NCBI RefSeq assembly: GCF_035510375.1
Contig: NZ_DATKHG010000055.1
Direction: 5' to 3' (one strand)
Origin: Paenibacillus_I sp035510375
GTDB lineage: Bacteria; Bacillota; Bacilli; Paenibacillales; Paenibacillaceae
DNA length: 64,000 nucleotides
How positions within the stretch are numbered: the stretch's first letter is position 1; each line of letters opens with the position of its first letter. Positions 16,994 through 24,949 of the stretch are shown in pieces. Under the pieces are notes generated by a model, which saw only the letters and a list, made by a program, of their open reading frames with translations, was not told the DNA's origin and did not search any database. The translations under genes and the position numbers were made by a program.

Positions 16994-19017
16994 ATGTGAA
17001 AGAGCTTGCCCGCCGGCTCCCTTCCGACGTGATCGCGGCATATGCGGCTTCGGAAGCATGGTGCGGCAGTTGCGCCGACGGGACGGATTGGATCCGGTCG
17101 GCTGCGGATCCGCGGGAGGTGTCCCGCGCGCGCAGCCGTCTGTCCGCGCGCGCGGCCGGCGCGCTGACGCTGGTCGTATGCCGGTACGGTCCGCTGCCGT
17201 TTGAAGCGGAGGCGTTCGCCGAGGCGGCGTCTGCCGCCGGGGTGCTGAGCAAGGCCGAGTCGAGGCTCGGCCTCGAAGAGCTGCGCGCAAGCGGCATTAT
17301 GTTTACGGTGCGCAAAACATGGGGCGACCGCCTGCATTTTTTGCCCGCCGACGCTTTCCTTGCCTGGACGGGGCAGCTGCTGCCTTTCGCGCCCGAGCCG
17401 ATTGCGCCGGAGGCGGCGCGGGCCGTGCGGACGCGGGACGGATATCGTTCGCCTTACAGTCTGCAGCTTCTGCAGGCGATGGCTTCGCTCTCCAAGGCGG
17501 GCTTATCGGTGACGGCCAAAGGCGTGCTCCACAAGCGCGCGGTGGCGGCGGCGGAAGCCCGGCTTGAATTCGGCGGCCCGGATGTGGAGCCGCTCGGCTT
17601 GCATTTTGCGTATCGCGACGCTTATCCGCCTGCGTTCGCTTTATGCCTGGATGCCGTGATCGGACACGGCTGGCTTGCATGGAAAAGCGACGCCGCCGTG
17701 TGGGATATCGGCAAGCTTGCCGGATGGCTCGGGTGTTCGGCCGATGAAAGGGAGCGCCGGCTGTATGTTTGGTGCATCGGGCGTTATGCCGCGTACAGTC
17801 TGAAATTCGCGCATGCCGCCGCGGCGCTTGCGGCTCTCTATAGCGGCAGCTGGTACCGCGAGACCGATCTCGATCACTGGCTGGCCGCCGCGCTGCCGCC
17901 GGGAACCGGGGAAGGGTGGCGCGGCTGGCTGCAGGCATTAAGCGCGTTAGGCTGGCTGCAACGGGGGACATCGGCCGGGGGAGAAGCGGTGTTCCGGCCG
18001 CTGTTGTCGGCGCACGCCGGCGAGCCCGAAGAATACCGGCCGGAGCTGGAGGAACCGATTCGCCTGCAGCCGGCCGGCGGTATCGCCGTTCCTCCCGGAA
18101 CGCCGTACAACGTCCGCTGGGAGCTTGAGCTGCTCGCGGAGCAAACGGCTCCTGGGCCGATGGCGCTCTACCGGTGCTCCGCCGGGACGGTGGCGCGTTA
18201 TATCGACGACGGGCGGACACGCGAAGAAGCCATAGCCCTGCTGGAGCGGGCGTCGGGCGAGCCGCTCGGCGCCGAGTGGCGCGGCTTGCTGGAAGCGTGG
18301 GCGGCGGGGGCCTGCCGCACGTCGTTGGCCGAGGCCGCGCTCCTGTGCTGCGACAGCGCCGCGATCGCCGACAGGGCCGCGGCGGAGCCGAAGGTCGCGC
18401 CGCTGCTCGGCGAACGGCTCGGGGAGCGCCATTTTCTCGTCGAGCGGTCCGACTTGAAGGAGCTTCAGAAACAGTTGGAGCGCGCCGGCCTTGCCCCCGG
18501 TAGAAGGGGCGAGGGACGGGCGCCGCATCCCGGATCTTTTGACGGCGCCGATCGGCGGGAGGCGGACAATGCCGGGGCCGTAGCGTCCGTTGGTCCGGGC
18601 GAAGCTTCCGACGCCCCGTCCGCAGATGGCGCAGGTCTCGTATATCCGTCGTTTCCGATGCATCTCTATGCCCTGGATACCGCTCCGGCCGAGCCGGATC
18701 AACTGCTGCCCGGCCTGTCGGACGTACCGGCCGCCTGGGTCAAGCAGCTGCGGGAGTACCATGCGACGACACGCCGGGAAATCATAACGAAGGCGATCGA
18801 GCTGGGTATCGCCGTGCGGCTTGTTCGGGAGGGACGAACGCTTGATTTTGTGCCGGACCGGCTGCAGGAAGGCGCCGGCGTCTGGAGCGTGAGCGGCAAG
18901 CTTCGGTCGGAGCGCGGCGCGGAATCCGTCCGTTTGACGCCCGACATGTGGTCGGGCATGCAGCTCTGTGTACCCGATCGCCTGCCTCTTCGTAAAAAGA
19001 CGTCTCTATTTTCATGA
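16990..19017 (+). CDS. Large helicase-associated protein coupled to XPB
   Basis: 675 residues, mostly helical, with no catalytic motif I can see. The C-terminal ~110 residues (VYPSFPMHLYALDTAPAEPDQLLPGLSDVPAAWVKQLREYHATTRREIITKAIELGIAVRLVREGRTLDFVP) resemble the XPB/Ssl2-like C-terminal domain family (Helicase_C_3). Such proteins sit next to bacterial XPB genes. An internal low-complexity stretch lies at about 500-550. Its ATG overlaps the helicase stop, suggesting a complex made in fixed ratio. Archaeal XPB uses the nuclease Bax1 as partner; this protein is not Bax1-like by eye. A DNA-repair role is inference. Confidence 0.8.
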   Translation: MNVKELARRLPSDVIAAYAASEAWCGSCADGTDWIRSAADPREVSRARSRLSARAAGALTLVVCRYGPLPFEAEAFAEAASAAGVLSKAESRLGLEELRASGIMFTVRKTWGDRLHFLPADAFLAWTGQLLPFAPEPIAPEAARAVRTRDGYRSPYSLQLLQAMASLSKAGLSVTAKGVLHKRAVAAAEARLEFGGPDVEPLGLHFAYRDAYPPAFALCLDAVIGHGWLAWKSDAAVWDIGKLAGWLGCSADERERRLYVWCIGRYAAYSLKFAHAAAALAALYSGSWYRETDLDHWLAAALPPGTGEGWRGWLQALSALGWLQRGTSAGGEAVFRPLLSAHAGEPEEYRPELEEPIRLQPAGGIAVPPGTPYNVRWELELLAEQTAPGPMALYRCSAGTVARYIDDGRTREEAIALLERASGEPLGAEWRGLLEAWAAGACRTSLAEAALLCCDSAAIADRAAAEPKVAPLLGERLGERHFLVERSDLKELQKQLERAGLAPGRRGEGRAPHPGSFDGADRREADNAGAVASVGPGEASDAPSADGAGLVYPSFPMHLYALDTAPAEPDQLLPGLSDVPAAWVKQLREYHATTRREIITKAIELGIAVRLVREGRTLDFVPDRLQEGAGVWSVSGKLRSERGAESVRLTPDMWSGMQLCVPDRLPLRKKTSLFS

Positions 19018-19061
19018 TTTCATGATATGATAGAGGGTAATGAAATACAGGAGGTGAACCG

Positions 19062-19556
19062 ATGGCGATCGCGAAGGAAGCGGCGGATGCCCGCTACCGG
19101 GCGGCGACGAATGCCGGACGGGCGACGCTCGACATGGCGGATTTGCTGTCCGCGGCGTATGAGCTCGGCGATATGATCAATTTTTCGGCGGATGCCGCCG
19201 ATTACTTATATTGGAAAGGCGAAATGGAACGTAACGGAGAGGTTCAGGCGCTCGTCAAACGTTTTGCGAAAGCGAAGGAGAAATTTGAGGATTGTCAGCG
19301 GTTCGGCCGGTTCCATCCCGATTATCATGCGGCGAAGGATGAGGCGAATGCCGTCCAGAGAGAGCTGGACGCCCACGATTGCGTGCGCGGCTTCAAGGCC
19401 GCCGAGAAGGCGCTTGACGAGCTGCTGCAAGAAGTGTCTACCCTGATCGCGCGGGCGGTGTCGGAAGACATCAAAGTGCCGAGCAACGATCCGCTGCCGT
19501 CATCCGGCTGCGGGGGCGGCGGCTCGTGCAGCTGCGGAAGCGGCGGCTGCGGCTGA
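19062..19556 (+). CDS. ricF: RicF (YlbF), Fe-S subunit of the Ric complex
   Basis: 164 residues of the YlbF/YmcA helical family. In Bacillus subtilis RicF works with RicA (YmcA) and RicT (YaaT) in competence, sporulation, biofilm formation and RNase Y-dependent mRNA processing, and the complex binds two [4Fe-4S] clusters. This protein ends in a glycine-rich tail with four cysteines (150, 156, 158 and 163), consistent with cluster ligation. The cysteine tail favours RicF over RicA. GGAGGTGA precedes ATG 19062. It lies upstream of ylbG as in Bacillus. Confidence 0.9.
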   Translation: MAIAKEAADARYRAATNAGRATLDMADLLSAAYELGDMINFSADAADYLYWKGEMERNGEVQALVKRFAKAKEKFEDCQRFGRFHPDYHAAKDEANAVQRELDAHDCVRGFKAAEKALDELLQEVSTLIARAVSEDIKVPSNDPLPSSGCGGGGSCSCGSGGCG

Positions 19557-19699
19557 GAAGCGGCTGCCGTCCGGCTGATTTGCATATGCGTACTGTAACG
19601 GGGCTCCGAAACGATTTCAGACAGGGTCTCGAAAGCATCGCTTCATTTTGTCGAGTATTTGGGGAGTTTTTGAGTCGTTTTTAATTGGGGGAGTCGCTC

Positions 19700-20002
19700 A
19701 TGTCAATGGAGGAGAAGGAAACGGCGCAAGCGCCTTCGGCGTTCGCGGAACGAACCGGCTATATCGTGTGGGTAAGCGATCTGAAAGCCGCCCGCAATCT
19801 CGAGAAATATGGAACCGTGCATTATATGTCGCGTAAAATGCACTATGTGGTCATGTACGTCAATACGGAAAGAGCCGAGGATACGGTCCGCAACGTCCAG
19901 CGGCTTCCCTACGTCAAAAGAATCGAGCGTTCCTACCGGAACGAAATCAAGACGGAATATTCCAAGGACGTCCAGGACAAAACGGGATTTTACAGTCTTT
20001 AG
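19700..20002 (+). CDS. ylbG: YlbG (DUF2129) family protein
   Basis: 100 residues with the DUF2129 core: GYIVWVSDLKAARNLEKYGTVHYMSRKMHYVVMYVNTE...VKRIERSYR. A small cytoplasmic protein of unknown function, conserved in Firmicutes and next to ylbF in Bacillus. The start at 19700 follows GGGGGAG at seven bases; an upstream TTG overlaps that site and is rejected. Its N-terminus is about ten residues longer than usual. Confidence 0.92.
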   Translation: MSMEEKETAQAPSAFAERTGYIVWVSDLKAARNLEKYGTVHYMSRKMHYVVMYVNTERAEDTVRNVQRLPYVKRIERSYRNEIKTEYSKDVQDKTGFYSL

Positions 20003-20163
20003 CGGTTTTCAGGATAGCCGTTATTGCGGAATTTTCGGCACATGTAAGATATAACCTTTTTTGGATCAGGTTTATTTTATTGGTTGAAGTGTCGGAATGG
20101 CATGGGATAAAATATAGGCAGTCATCTGGTAAAATTGACCTGCTTTCGGGAAGGGGTGGAGCG

Positions 20164-20601
20164 ATGAAGGACAAAACGACGTCGAGATGGGGTACCTACG
20201 AGTCGTTTCATGTCGTTTTGGGCGATAAAAAGGTGGCCGATATCGTCATCACGAACCACGCCCGAAGCAGGTGGACGGACCGGATCGAGAGCGAGAAGAC
20301 CGGTTTCGAGGATATCGCCGATTTCATGTGGCAATGCCTGAAGCAGGGCCGTGTGGAGCCTTACTACCGCAACGAGCAGGACGTATATTTAATCGACGAC
20401 GACCTGGTGTTCGTCGCCGAGTTCTCATCGCTGCCGGGCGAAACGGATTTGCTCGGCAACCCCCTTCACAAAATGATCGTCGTCACTTTCCTTGGCCGGA
20501 TGTCCGAGACGATCGAGCTGCGGGATCTGAAATCCTATTATTCATGGCTTCGCCATTCCAGGCGAATGACGCTGATCAAGAACAGCCGCAAGCGCAAATA
20601 G
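20164..20601 (+). CDS. Uncharacterised 145-residue protein
   Basis: I do not recognise a named family with certainty. The layout ITNHARSRWTDRIE, then a helical stretch, then VYLIDDDLVFVAEF and MIVVTFLGR recalls small RelE-like or DUF4258-like folds, in which an HAxxR motif starts a compact alpha/beta domain. The C-terminus is very basic (RHSRRMTLIKNSRKRK), suggesting nucleic-acid contact. AAGGGGTGGAG precedes ATG 20164. It is flanked by ylbG and a strong terminator, with no antitoxin-like partner gene beside it. Function unknown. Confidence 0.75.
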   Translation: MKDKTTSRWGTYESFHVVLGDKKVADIVITNHARSRWTDRIESEKTGFEDIADFMWQCLKQGRVEPYYRNEQDVYLIDDDLVFVAEFSSLPGETDLLGNPLHKMIVVTFLGRMSETIELRDLKSYYSWLRHSRRMTLIKNSRKRK

Positions 20602-20628
20602 CAGGCGGCAGCCGACCTATGATTGCCG

Positions 20629-20656
20629 AACACATGCATACCGCATGTGTTTTTTT
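20629..20656 (+). terminator. Intrinsic terminator after the 145-residue protein gene
   Basis: AACACATGC pairs with GCATGTGTT around a five-base loop and is followed by a T run. Confidence 0.88.
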
Positions 20657-20684
20657 GTTTCTGTCGCTCTTTCGGGGCTGCGTT

Positions 20685-20693
20685 TGCTATAAT
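20685..20693 (+). promoter_or_regulatory. Extended -10 promoter element of the lysR gene
   Basis: TGC followed by a perfect TATAAT (20688-20693), 33 bases before the lysR start. No clear -35 is visible, which is acceptable for an extended -10 promoter. Confidence 0.5.
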
Positions 20694-20725
20694 GAATCCG
20701 TGTACAGAAAGGAGAATGTGGGCTC

Positions 20726-21637
20726 ATGGCGCTTAACTTTCACCAGCTCCATATCTTTTTCACCGTTGCCGAGCGGGGCAGCTTCTCCGCGGCCGCCCAG
20801 GCGCTGCACATGACGCAGCCGGCCGTGACGATGCAGGTGCAATCGCTTGAGGATTATTTCGGCACGAAGCTGCTGCTCCGCTCCACCAAAAGGATCGAAT
20901 TGACCGACGCCGGCCGGGCTTTGATGCCGTTCGCGCAGCAGTCGATCGAATTGATCCGGGAAACGGATGCCGCGATGTCCAAATTTACAACGCAGTTGAA
21001 GGGCCGGCTGCAGCTCGGCGCAAGCCTTACGATCGGCGAATACATATTGCCGCGGCTTCTGGGGCCTTTCGGCCAGGAGTACCCGCACATCTCGATCAGC
21101 ATGAAAGTGATGAATACCGCGCAGATTATGGAAGAGATTCTTAACCACCAGCTTAATTTCGGCCTGGTCGAGGCGCCTGTCAACCATCCGGATATGCATA
21201 TGGAGGCGGTCATGAGCGATGAGCTGAAGCTGATTGTGCCGGCTTCCCATCCGCTCGGCCAATCCGGAGAGGTGACGCTGGAGAAGGCCCTGTCCTATCC
21301 GTTCGTGCTGCGCGAGCAAGGCTCCGGCACAAGGCTGGTGATGGAGGAGCAGCTTCGTTCCCGGCAGATCGATCCGGCGAAAATGAACCTGGTCATGGAG
21401 CTCGGCAGCACGGGGGCGGTCAAATCGGCGGTGGAAGCGGGGGTCGGGCTGTCGTTCGTCTCGGCTTCATCGGTGAAGCACGAGGTGGCGCTCGGCTTGA
21501 TCCGAATCGTGCCGATTTCGGACATTCGCTTCAAACGGGAGTTTTACTCGATCTATCTCAAGTCCGCGCTGCTGCCGATTTCCGCGGTTACGTTTCTAAC
21601 ATTTCTGAGGGAGAGGGATTTGCAGCAATGGTTGTAA
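20726..21637 (+). CDS. LysR-type transcriptional regulator
   Basis: 303 residues. The N-terminal helix-turn-helix (HIFFTVAERGSFSAAAQALHMTQPAVTMQVQSLEDYFGTKLLLRSTK, about 7-55) is followed by a linker helix and a two-lobed effector domain (90-295). It resembles the CysL-like group of LysR proteins, but the inducer and target genes cannot be assigned. LysR proteins often control a neighbouring gene; here the next gene overlaps its 3' end by ten bases on the same strand, so both are in one unit. GAAAGGAG precedes the start. Confidence 0.92.
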   Translation: MALNFHQLHIFFTVAERGSFSAAAQALHMTQPAVTMQVQSLEDYFGTKLLLRSTKRIELTDAGRALMPFAQQSIELIRETDAAMSKFTTQLKGRLQLGASLTIGEYILPRLLGPFGQEYPHISISMKVMNTAQIMEEILNHQLNFGLVEAPVNHPDMHMEAVMSDELKLIVPASHPLGQSGEVTLEKALSYPFVLREQGSGTRLVMEEQLRSRQIDPAKMNLVMELGSTGAVKSAVEAGVGLSFVSASSVKHEVALGLIRIVPISDIRFKREFYSIYLKSALLPISAVTFLTFLRERDLQQWL

Positions 21638-22485
21638 ACGGCCGCGCGGATTTGCATACGCATACGAATGCGTCGGACGGGACGGGCGAACCGGCGGGCA
21701 ATGTCCGGCTTGCCAAAGCGGCGGGACTTGCCGCCGTGGCCGTTACCGACCACGATACGGTCGCTGGAGTTGCGGAGGCGGTGGCGGAGGGCGAGAGGCT
21801 CGGCATAACCGTTGTTCCGGGAGTCGAGGTCAGCACGGTGGCCGAAGGGCGGGATATTCATATTCTCGGCTATTACACGAATCTGTCGGACAAGGCTTGG
21901 CTGCAGCGGCTTCGTTCGCTTCGCGGCGTCCGCGGCGTCCGCAACGGGATGATGGTGGAGCGCTTGCGGGAGCTCGGGCTGGCGGTGTCGATGGAAGAAG
22001 TGCTGGAGGCGGCGGGCAAGGACGGCCGAGGCGAAAGGACCGTCGGCAGGCCCCATATTGCTGCCGTGCTGGTCGCCAAGGGGTATGTATCCTCGATGGA
22101 GGAAGCGTTCGAGCGGTATTTGGCCTCAGGGGCCGCGGCTTACGTCAATCCGCCGCGGATCACGCCGTTTCAGGCGATCGAATGGATTCACGAAGCCGGC
22201 GGAGCGGCGGTTATCGCGCACCCCGGATTGTACGGCGCGGACGGGCTGGTTGAAGAGCTGCTGCGCTGCGGAGCGGACGGGATCGAGGTGTTCCATTCCG
22301 ACCACGGTCCGGAGGAAGAGTCGCGCTATGGGGCGATGGCGGACAAGTTCGGCGTCATTGCGACGGGCGGCTCAGATTATCACGGCAAGCGGAACGGAGT
22401 CGTCTTTCACGGCGAGCTCGGAAGCCGGACGGTCGACGCTTCCGTTATCGCCCGGCTCGAGAGCGTCAGCCGGGGGCGGGCGTGA
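21628..22485 (+). CDS. PHP-domain phosphoesterase (YciV/TrpH-like)
   Basis: 285 residues with the PHP metal-binding motifs: DLHTHTNASDGT (8-19), AVTDHDT, PGVEVST, IAHPG and GGSDYHG. These build a trinuclear metal site that hydrolyses phosphoesters. Characterised relatives of the YciV/TrpH group hydrolyse 3',5'-bisphosphorylated nucleotides and trim RNA 5' ends (RNase AM). A region between the motifs (about 95-160) is the helical insertion of this group. It starts inside the lysR gene (ten-base overlap), so translation is probably coupled. Confidence 0.9.
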   Translation: MVVNGRADLHTHTNASDGTGEPAGNVRLAKAAGLAAVAVTDHDTVAGVAEAVAEGERLGITVVPGVEVSTVAEGRDIHILGYYTNLSDKAWLQRLRSLRGVRGVRNGMMVERLRELGLAVSMEEVLEAAGKDGRGERTVGRPHIAAVLVAKGYVSSMEEAFERYLASGAAAYVNPPRITPFQAIEWIHEAGGAAVIAHPGLYGADGLVEELLRCGADGIEVFHSDHGPEEESRYGAMADKFGVIATGGSDYHGKRNGVVFHGELGSRTVDASVIARLESVSRGRA

Positions 22486-22549
22486 AGGGAGGGCTCGGCG
22501 CGAAAGGGGCGCGGTCGAGGCGTTCGGTTCCTCGGCGCCTGCTAACAAT

Positions 22550-22580
22550 AAAGCCGCGGCTCTTTCGGGTCCGCGGCTTT
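22550..22580 (+). terminator. Hairpin after the PHP gene
   Basis: Ten-base perfect stem AAAGCCGCGG/CCGCGGCTTT with an 11-base loop. The T tract is short (TTTG). It lies 65 bases past the PHP stop and before convergent rqcH. Confidence 0.7.
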
Positions 22581-22735
22581 GCCGTTTCTGCCGTATCGGA
22601 AAGTATACGTTTATGCGCGCAGCGGGAAACTCAACCTTTCTCGATCGGCGATACAAACTTCCCTGCTTACGAAGCGGGTTGCTTCGCAATCCTGCAGGTC
22701 GCGCCCTTTCCGAATGACTTCAATAGCCGTTTTTC

Positions 22736-24547
22736 TCACGTTTTGATTTGTGAAGGAAGCGCTTTGAGGCGCTGTTCGTCCGGTGTGACGAACAGCGTTT
22801 TTTGCTGCTCGTAAATGACGAAGCCGGGCTTTGCGCCGTTTGGCTTCCGCACATGCCGAATGAGCGTATAGTCCACCGGAACGAGGCTCGACGATCGTGC
22901 CTGGCTGTAATGGGCGGCCAGCATCGCCGCTTCCTCGAGCGTGGCGTTGCCGAAATCCGCGCCGCGGATGACGACGTGCGAGCCCGGAATATCTTTCGTA
23001 TGCAGCCAGGTGTCGCCCGGCGCGGCAAGCCGGTTCGTCAGATATTCGTTCTGGGCGTTGTTTTTGCCGACAAACACGGGCACGCCCTCCGAGGAGGTGT
23101 AGCAGAGCAGCGCCGGCTTTGCCGGCTTTTTCCGCTTCGGTCCCCGTCTGCCCCTTGCTCGCAGGTAGCCCTGCTCGACGAGCTCGTCCCGTATTTCCTC
23201 GATGTCCTGCAGCGCCGCGCTGTCGAGCTGCTGCAGCAGCGTATCGAAGTAGCGGATCTCCTCACGCGTCACCGCGATTTGTTCCGCCACGGCCGCCAGG
23301 CTGTTCTTGGCCTTTGTATAGCGGCGGAAATAACGCTGCGCGTTCTCGGGCGGCGTCAGCAGGGGATCGAGCGGAATCGTAACGGTCCGCTGGTTCTCGT
23401 CATAATAATCGACGAGCTCGGCTGAGGTGTCGCCTTTGGAGATGCCGTGCATATACGCCGTGATCAGCTCGCCGAGAATACGGTGCTTGTCGGCATCCGT
23501 TGCTTCCTCCAGCGTCTCCTGCAGCTTCTGCAGCTTTTTTTCGTTTTTTGCCTTCTCGTTCTGAAGAAAGCGGTATAGGTCGCCGGCCCGTTGCTTGACC
23601 GCGTCCCGTTCCGCCTTGTCCCCATAGTAGGCTTCCATGCAGGCGCTCACCGCATCAAAGGTTGTGGCCGGACCTTGAAGATGAGTGAGGGGCGTGACGG
23701 AAAAAAACGTTTTTCCGTTACCGTCCTCCGCGATGACCGGTTCGTACCGATGCGCGCGGAAACGTTCTATCATGTCGCGGAAAGCTTGCCATAAGCTGCT
23801 GTCGTTGTCCACCATATGGGCCGCGGATGCGGCCGCCCGGCGGTCGCTCCCGTCATCCTCGACATCCTCGGCATCCACGGCGGATTCGGCGGAGAAGGCG
23901 CGGTAGGCGATTTCTTTGGCCAGCAGCGGGCTGACGCCGCTGAACGCGGCGACCAGCCTTTTCTCGGGCGCCGCTCCTTCGGGTGCCGCATCCATCGCCT
24001 CCGCGAATGCGGCGGACGAGCCGACACGGAAAGGGTCGGTCTTCGCTTGCTCCGGCGGCGGCGTGTAGGTGCTGCCGGGCAGCACGACACGATAGCTGCT
24101 GATGGCCGGTGTGACGTGATGGATGCCGTCATGCACGGCGCCTGTCGAGGGATCGGTGAGGATGATATTGCTGTGCCGGCCCATCAGCTCGACGATGACC
24201 GTTTTGAGGGCATAGTCGCCCAGCTCGTCCCGCTGGCGGATATCGAACGACAGGATGCGCTCGTTGCCAGGCTGCCTGATCGCTTCGATCACGCCGCCCT
24301 CGCAATGCTTGCGCATCAGCATGCAGAACATGGGCGCTTCCAGCGGATTCGTCTGCGTCTGGGTCGTCCAGTGGACGCGCGGATATGTCGGATTGGCGGA
24401 CAGCAGCAAACGGCCCTGCGCCTGCGCTCCGCGGATTTGAAAGACGAGCGTGTGCTCGTCGGGCTGATGGATTTTGGCGATGCGCGCGCCGACGATGATC
24501 CTCAGCTCATGCGCCAGGGCGCGGGTTACGATGCCGTCGAGAGCCAT
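22736..24547 (-). CDS. rqcH: RqcH, Rqc2/NEMF homologue of ribosome quality control
   Basis: Binds stalled 50S subunits carrying peptidyl-tRNA and directs C-terminal alanine tailing of the nascent chain for degradation. It is 603 residues. The NFACT-N domain (about 1-190) is followed by helix-hairpin-helix and a long coiled coil with AEQIAVTREEIRYFDTLLQQLD near 410-450. A basic KKPAKP linker precedes the C-terminal NFACT-R domain (VFVGKNNAQNEYLT...WLHTKDIPGSHVVIRG). Related proteins were once annotated as fibronectin-binding. It is first in the B. subtilis ylo order (yloA) and is transcribed away from yloB, as is usual. Confidence 0.95.
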   Translation of the reverse strand: MALDGIVTRALAHELRIIVGARIAKIHQPDEHTLVFQIRGAQAQGRLLLSANPTYPRVHWTTQTQTNPLEAPMFCMLMRKHCEGGVIEAIRQPGNERILSFDIRQRDELGDYALKTVIVELMGRHSNIILTDPSTGAVHDGIHHVTPAISSYRVVLPGSTYTPPPEQAKTDPFRVGSSAAFAEAMDAAPEGAAPEKRLVAAFSGVSPLLAKEIAYRAFSAESAVDAEDVEDDGSDRRAAASAAHMVDNDSSLWQAFRDMIERFRAHRYEPVIAEDGNGKTFFSVTPLTHLQGPATTFDAVSACMEAYYGDKAERDAVKQRAGDLYRFLQNEKAKNEKKLQKLQETLEEATDADKHRILGELITAYMHGISKGDTSAELVDYYDENQRTVTIPLDPLLTPPENAQRYFRRYTKAKNSLAAVAEQIAVTREEIRYFDTLLQQLDSAALQDIEEIRDELVEQGYLRARGRRGPKRKKPAKPALLCYTSSEGVPVFVGKNNAQNEYLTNRLAAPGDTWLHTKDIPGSHVVIRGADFGNATLEEAAMLAAHYSQARSSSLVPVDYTLIRHVRKPNGAKPGFVIYEQQKTLFVTPDEQRLKALPSQIKT

Positions 24548-24654
24548 AACGCGATACCTGCCTTTATATTGTCATCTTTCTATCATGCCATAGTCCGGCC
24601 GAAAACTTAAGCTATTTCTCGCAAGGAGGGAGAAGGACCGGGCTTCTAACGCAT

Positions 24655-24949
24655 GATTCCGGCGTTATTGGGGCCGGTGTGGCGTGGGATGGAAGGAAGT
24701 AATGTTGGAATGCGGCGTTAACGGCGGATGAGAGGGGAGTTGAGCGGGAGTTAGTGTTGGATTCCGGCATTAATGGCGGTTGAGGAGGGGATCGAGTGAG
24801 AGTAGTGGTGGATTCCGATATTAATGGCATATGAGGAGGGAGTTGAGTGAGAGTAGTGTTAGAATGCGGCGTTAACGGCGGTTGGGAAGGGGATCGAGTG
24901 GGAACAGTGTTTGAATACGGCATGGGTGGGGGAGTGGGTGACGCGAGTT
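24655..24949 (+). repeat. Array A: degenerate 51-53 bp tandem repeats
   Basis: Five units plus a partial sixth start at 24655, 24708, 24760, 24811, 24862 and 24913, giving periods of 53, 52, 51, 51 and 51. Each unit opens with GAATGCGGCGTTAA or GATTCCGGCATTAA. With the bases before it, this forms a core that matches the hairpin core of the array at 39677, 17 of 21 positions for the 24708 unit. The array lies upstream of yloB in the gap between divergent genes. No protein-coding use is supported. Confidence 0.85.

Noticed and set aside
20164..20601. Toxin of a toxin-antitoxin pair
   Set aside because: No small partner gene lies immediately before or after it; the nearest genes are ylbG and a LysR regulator.
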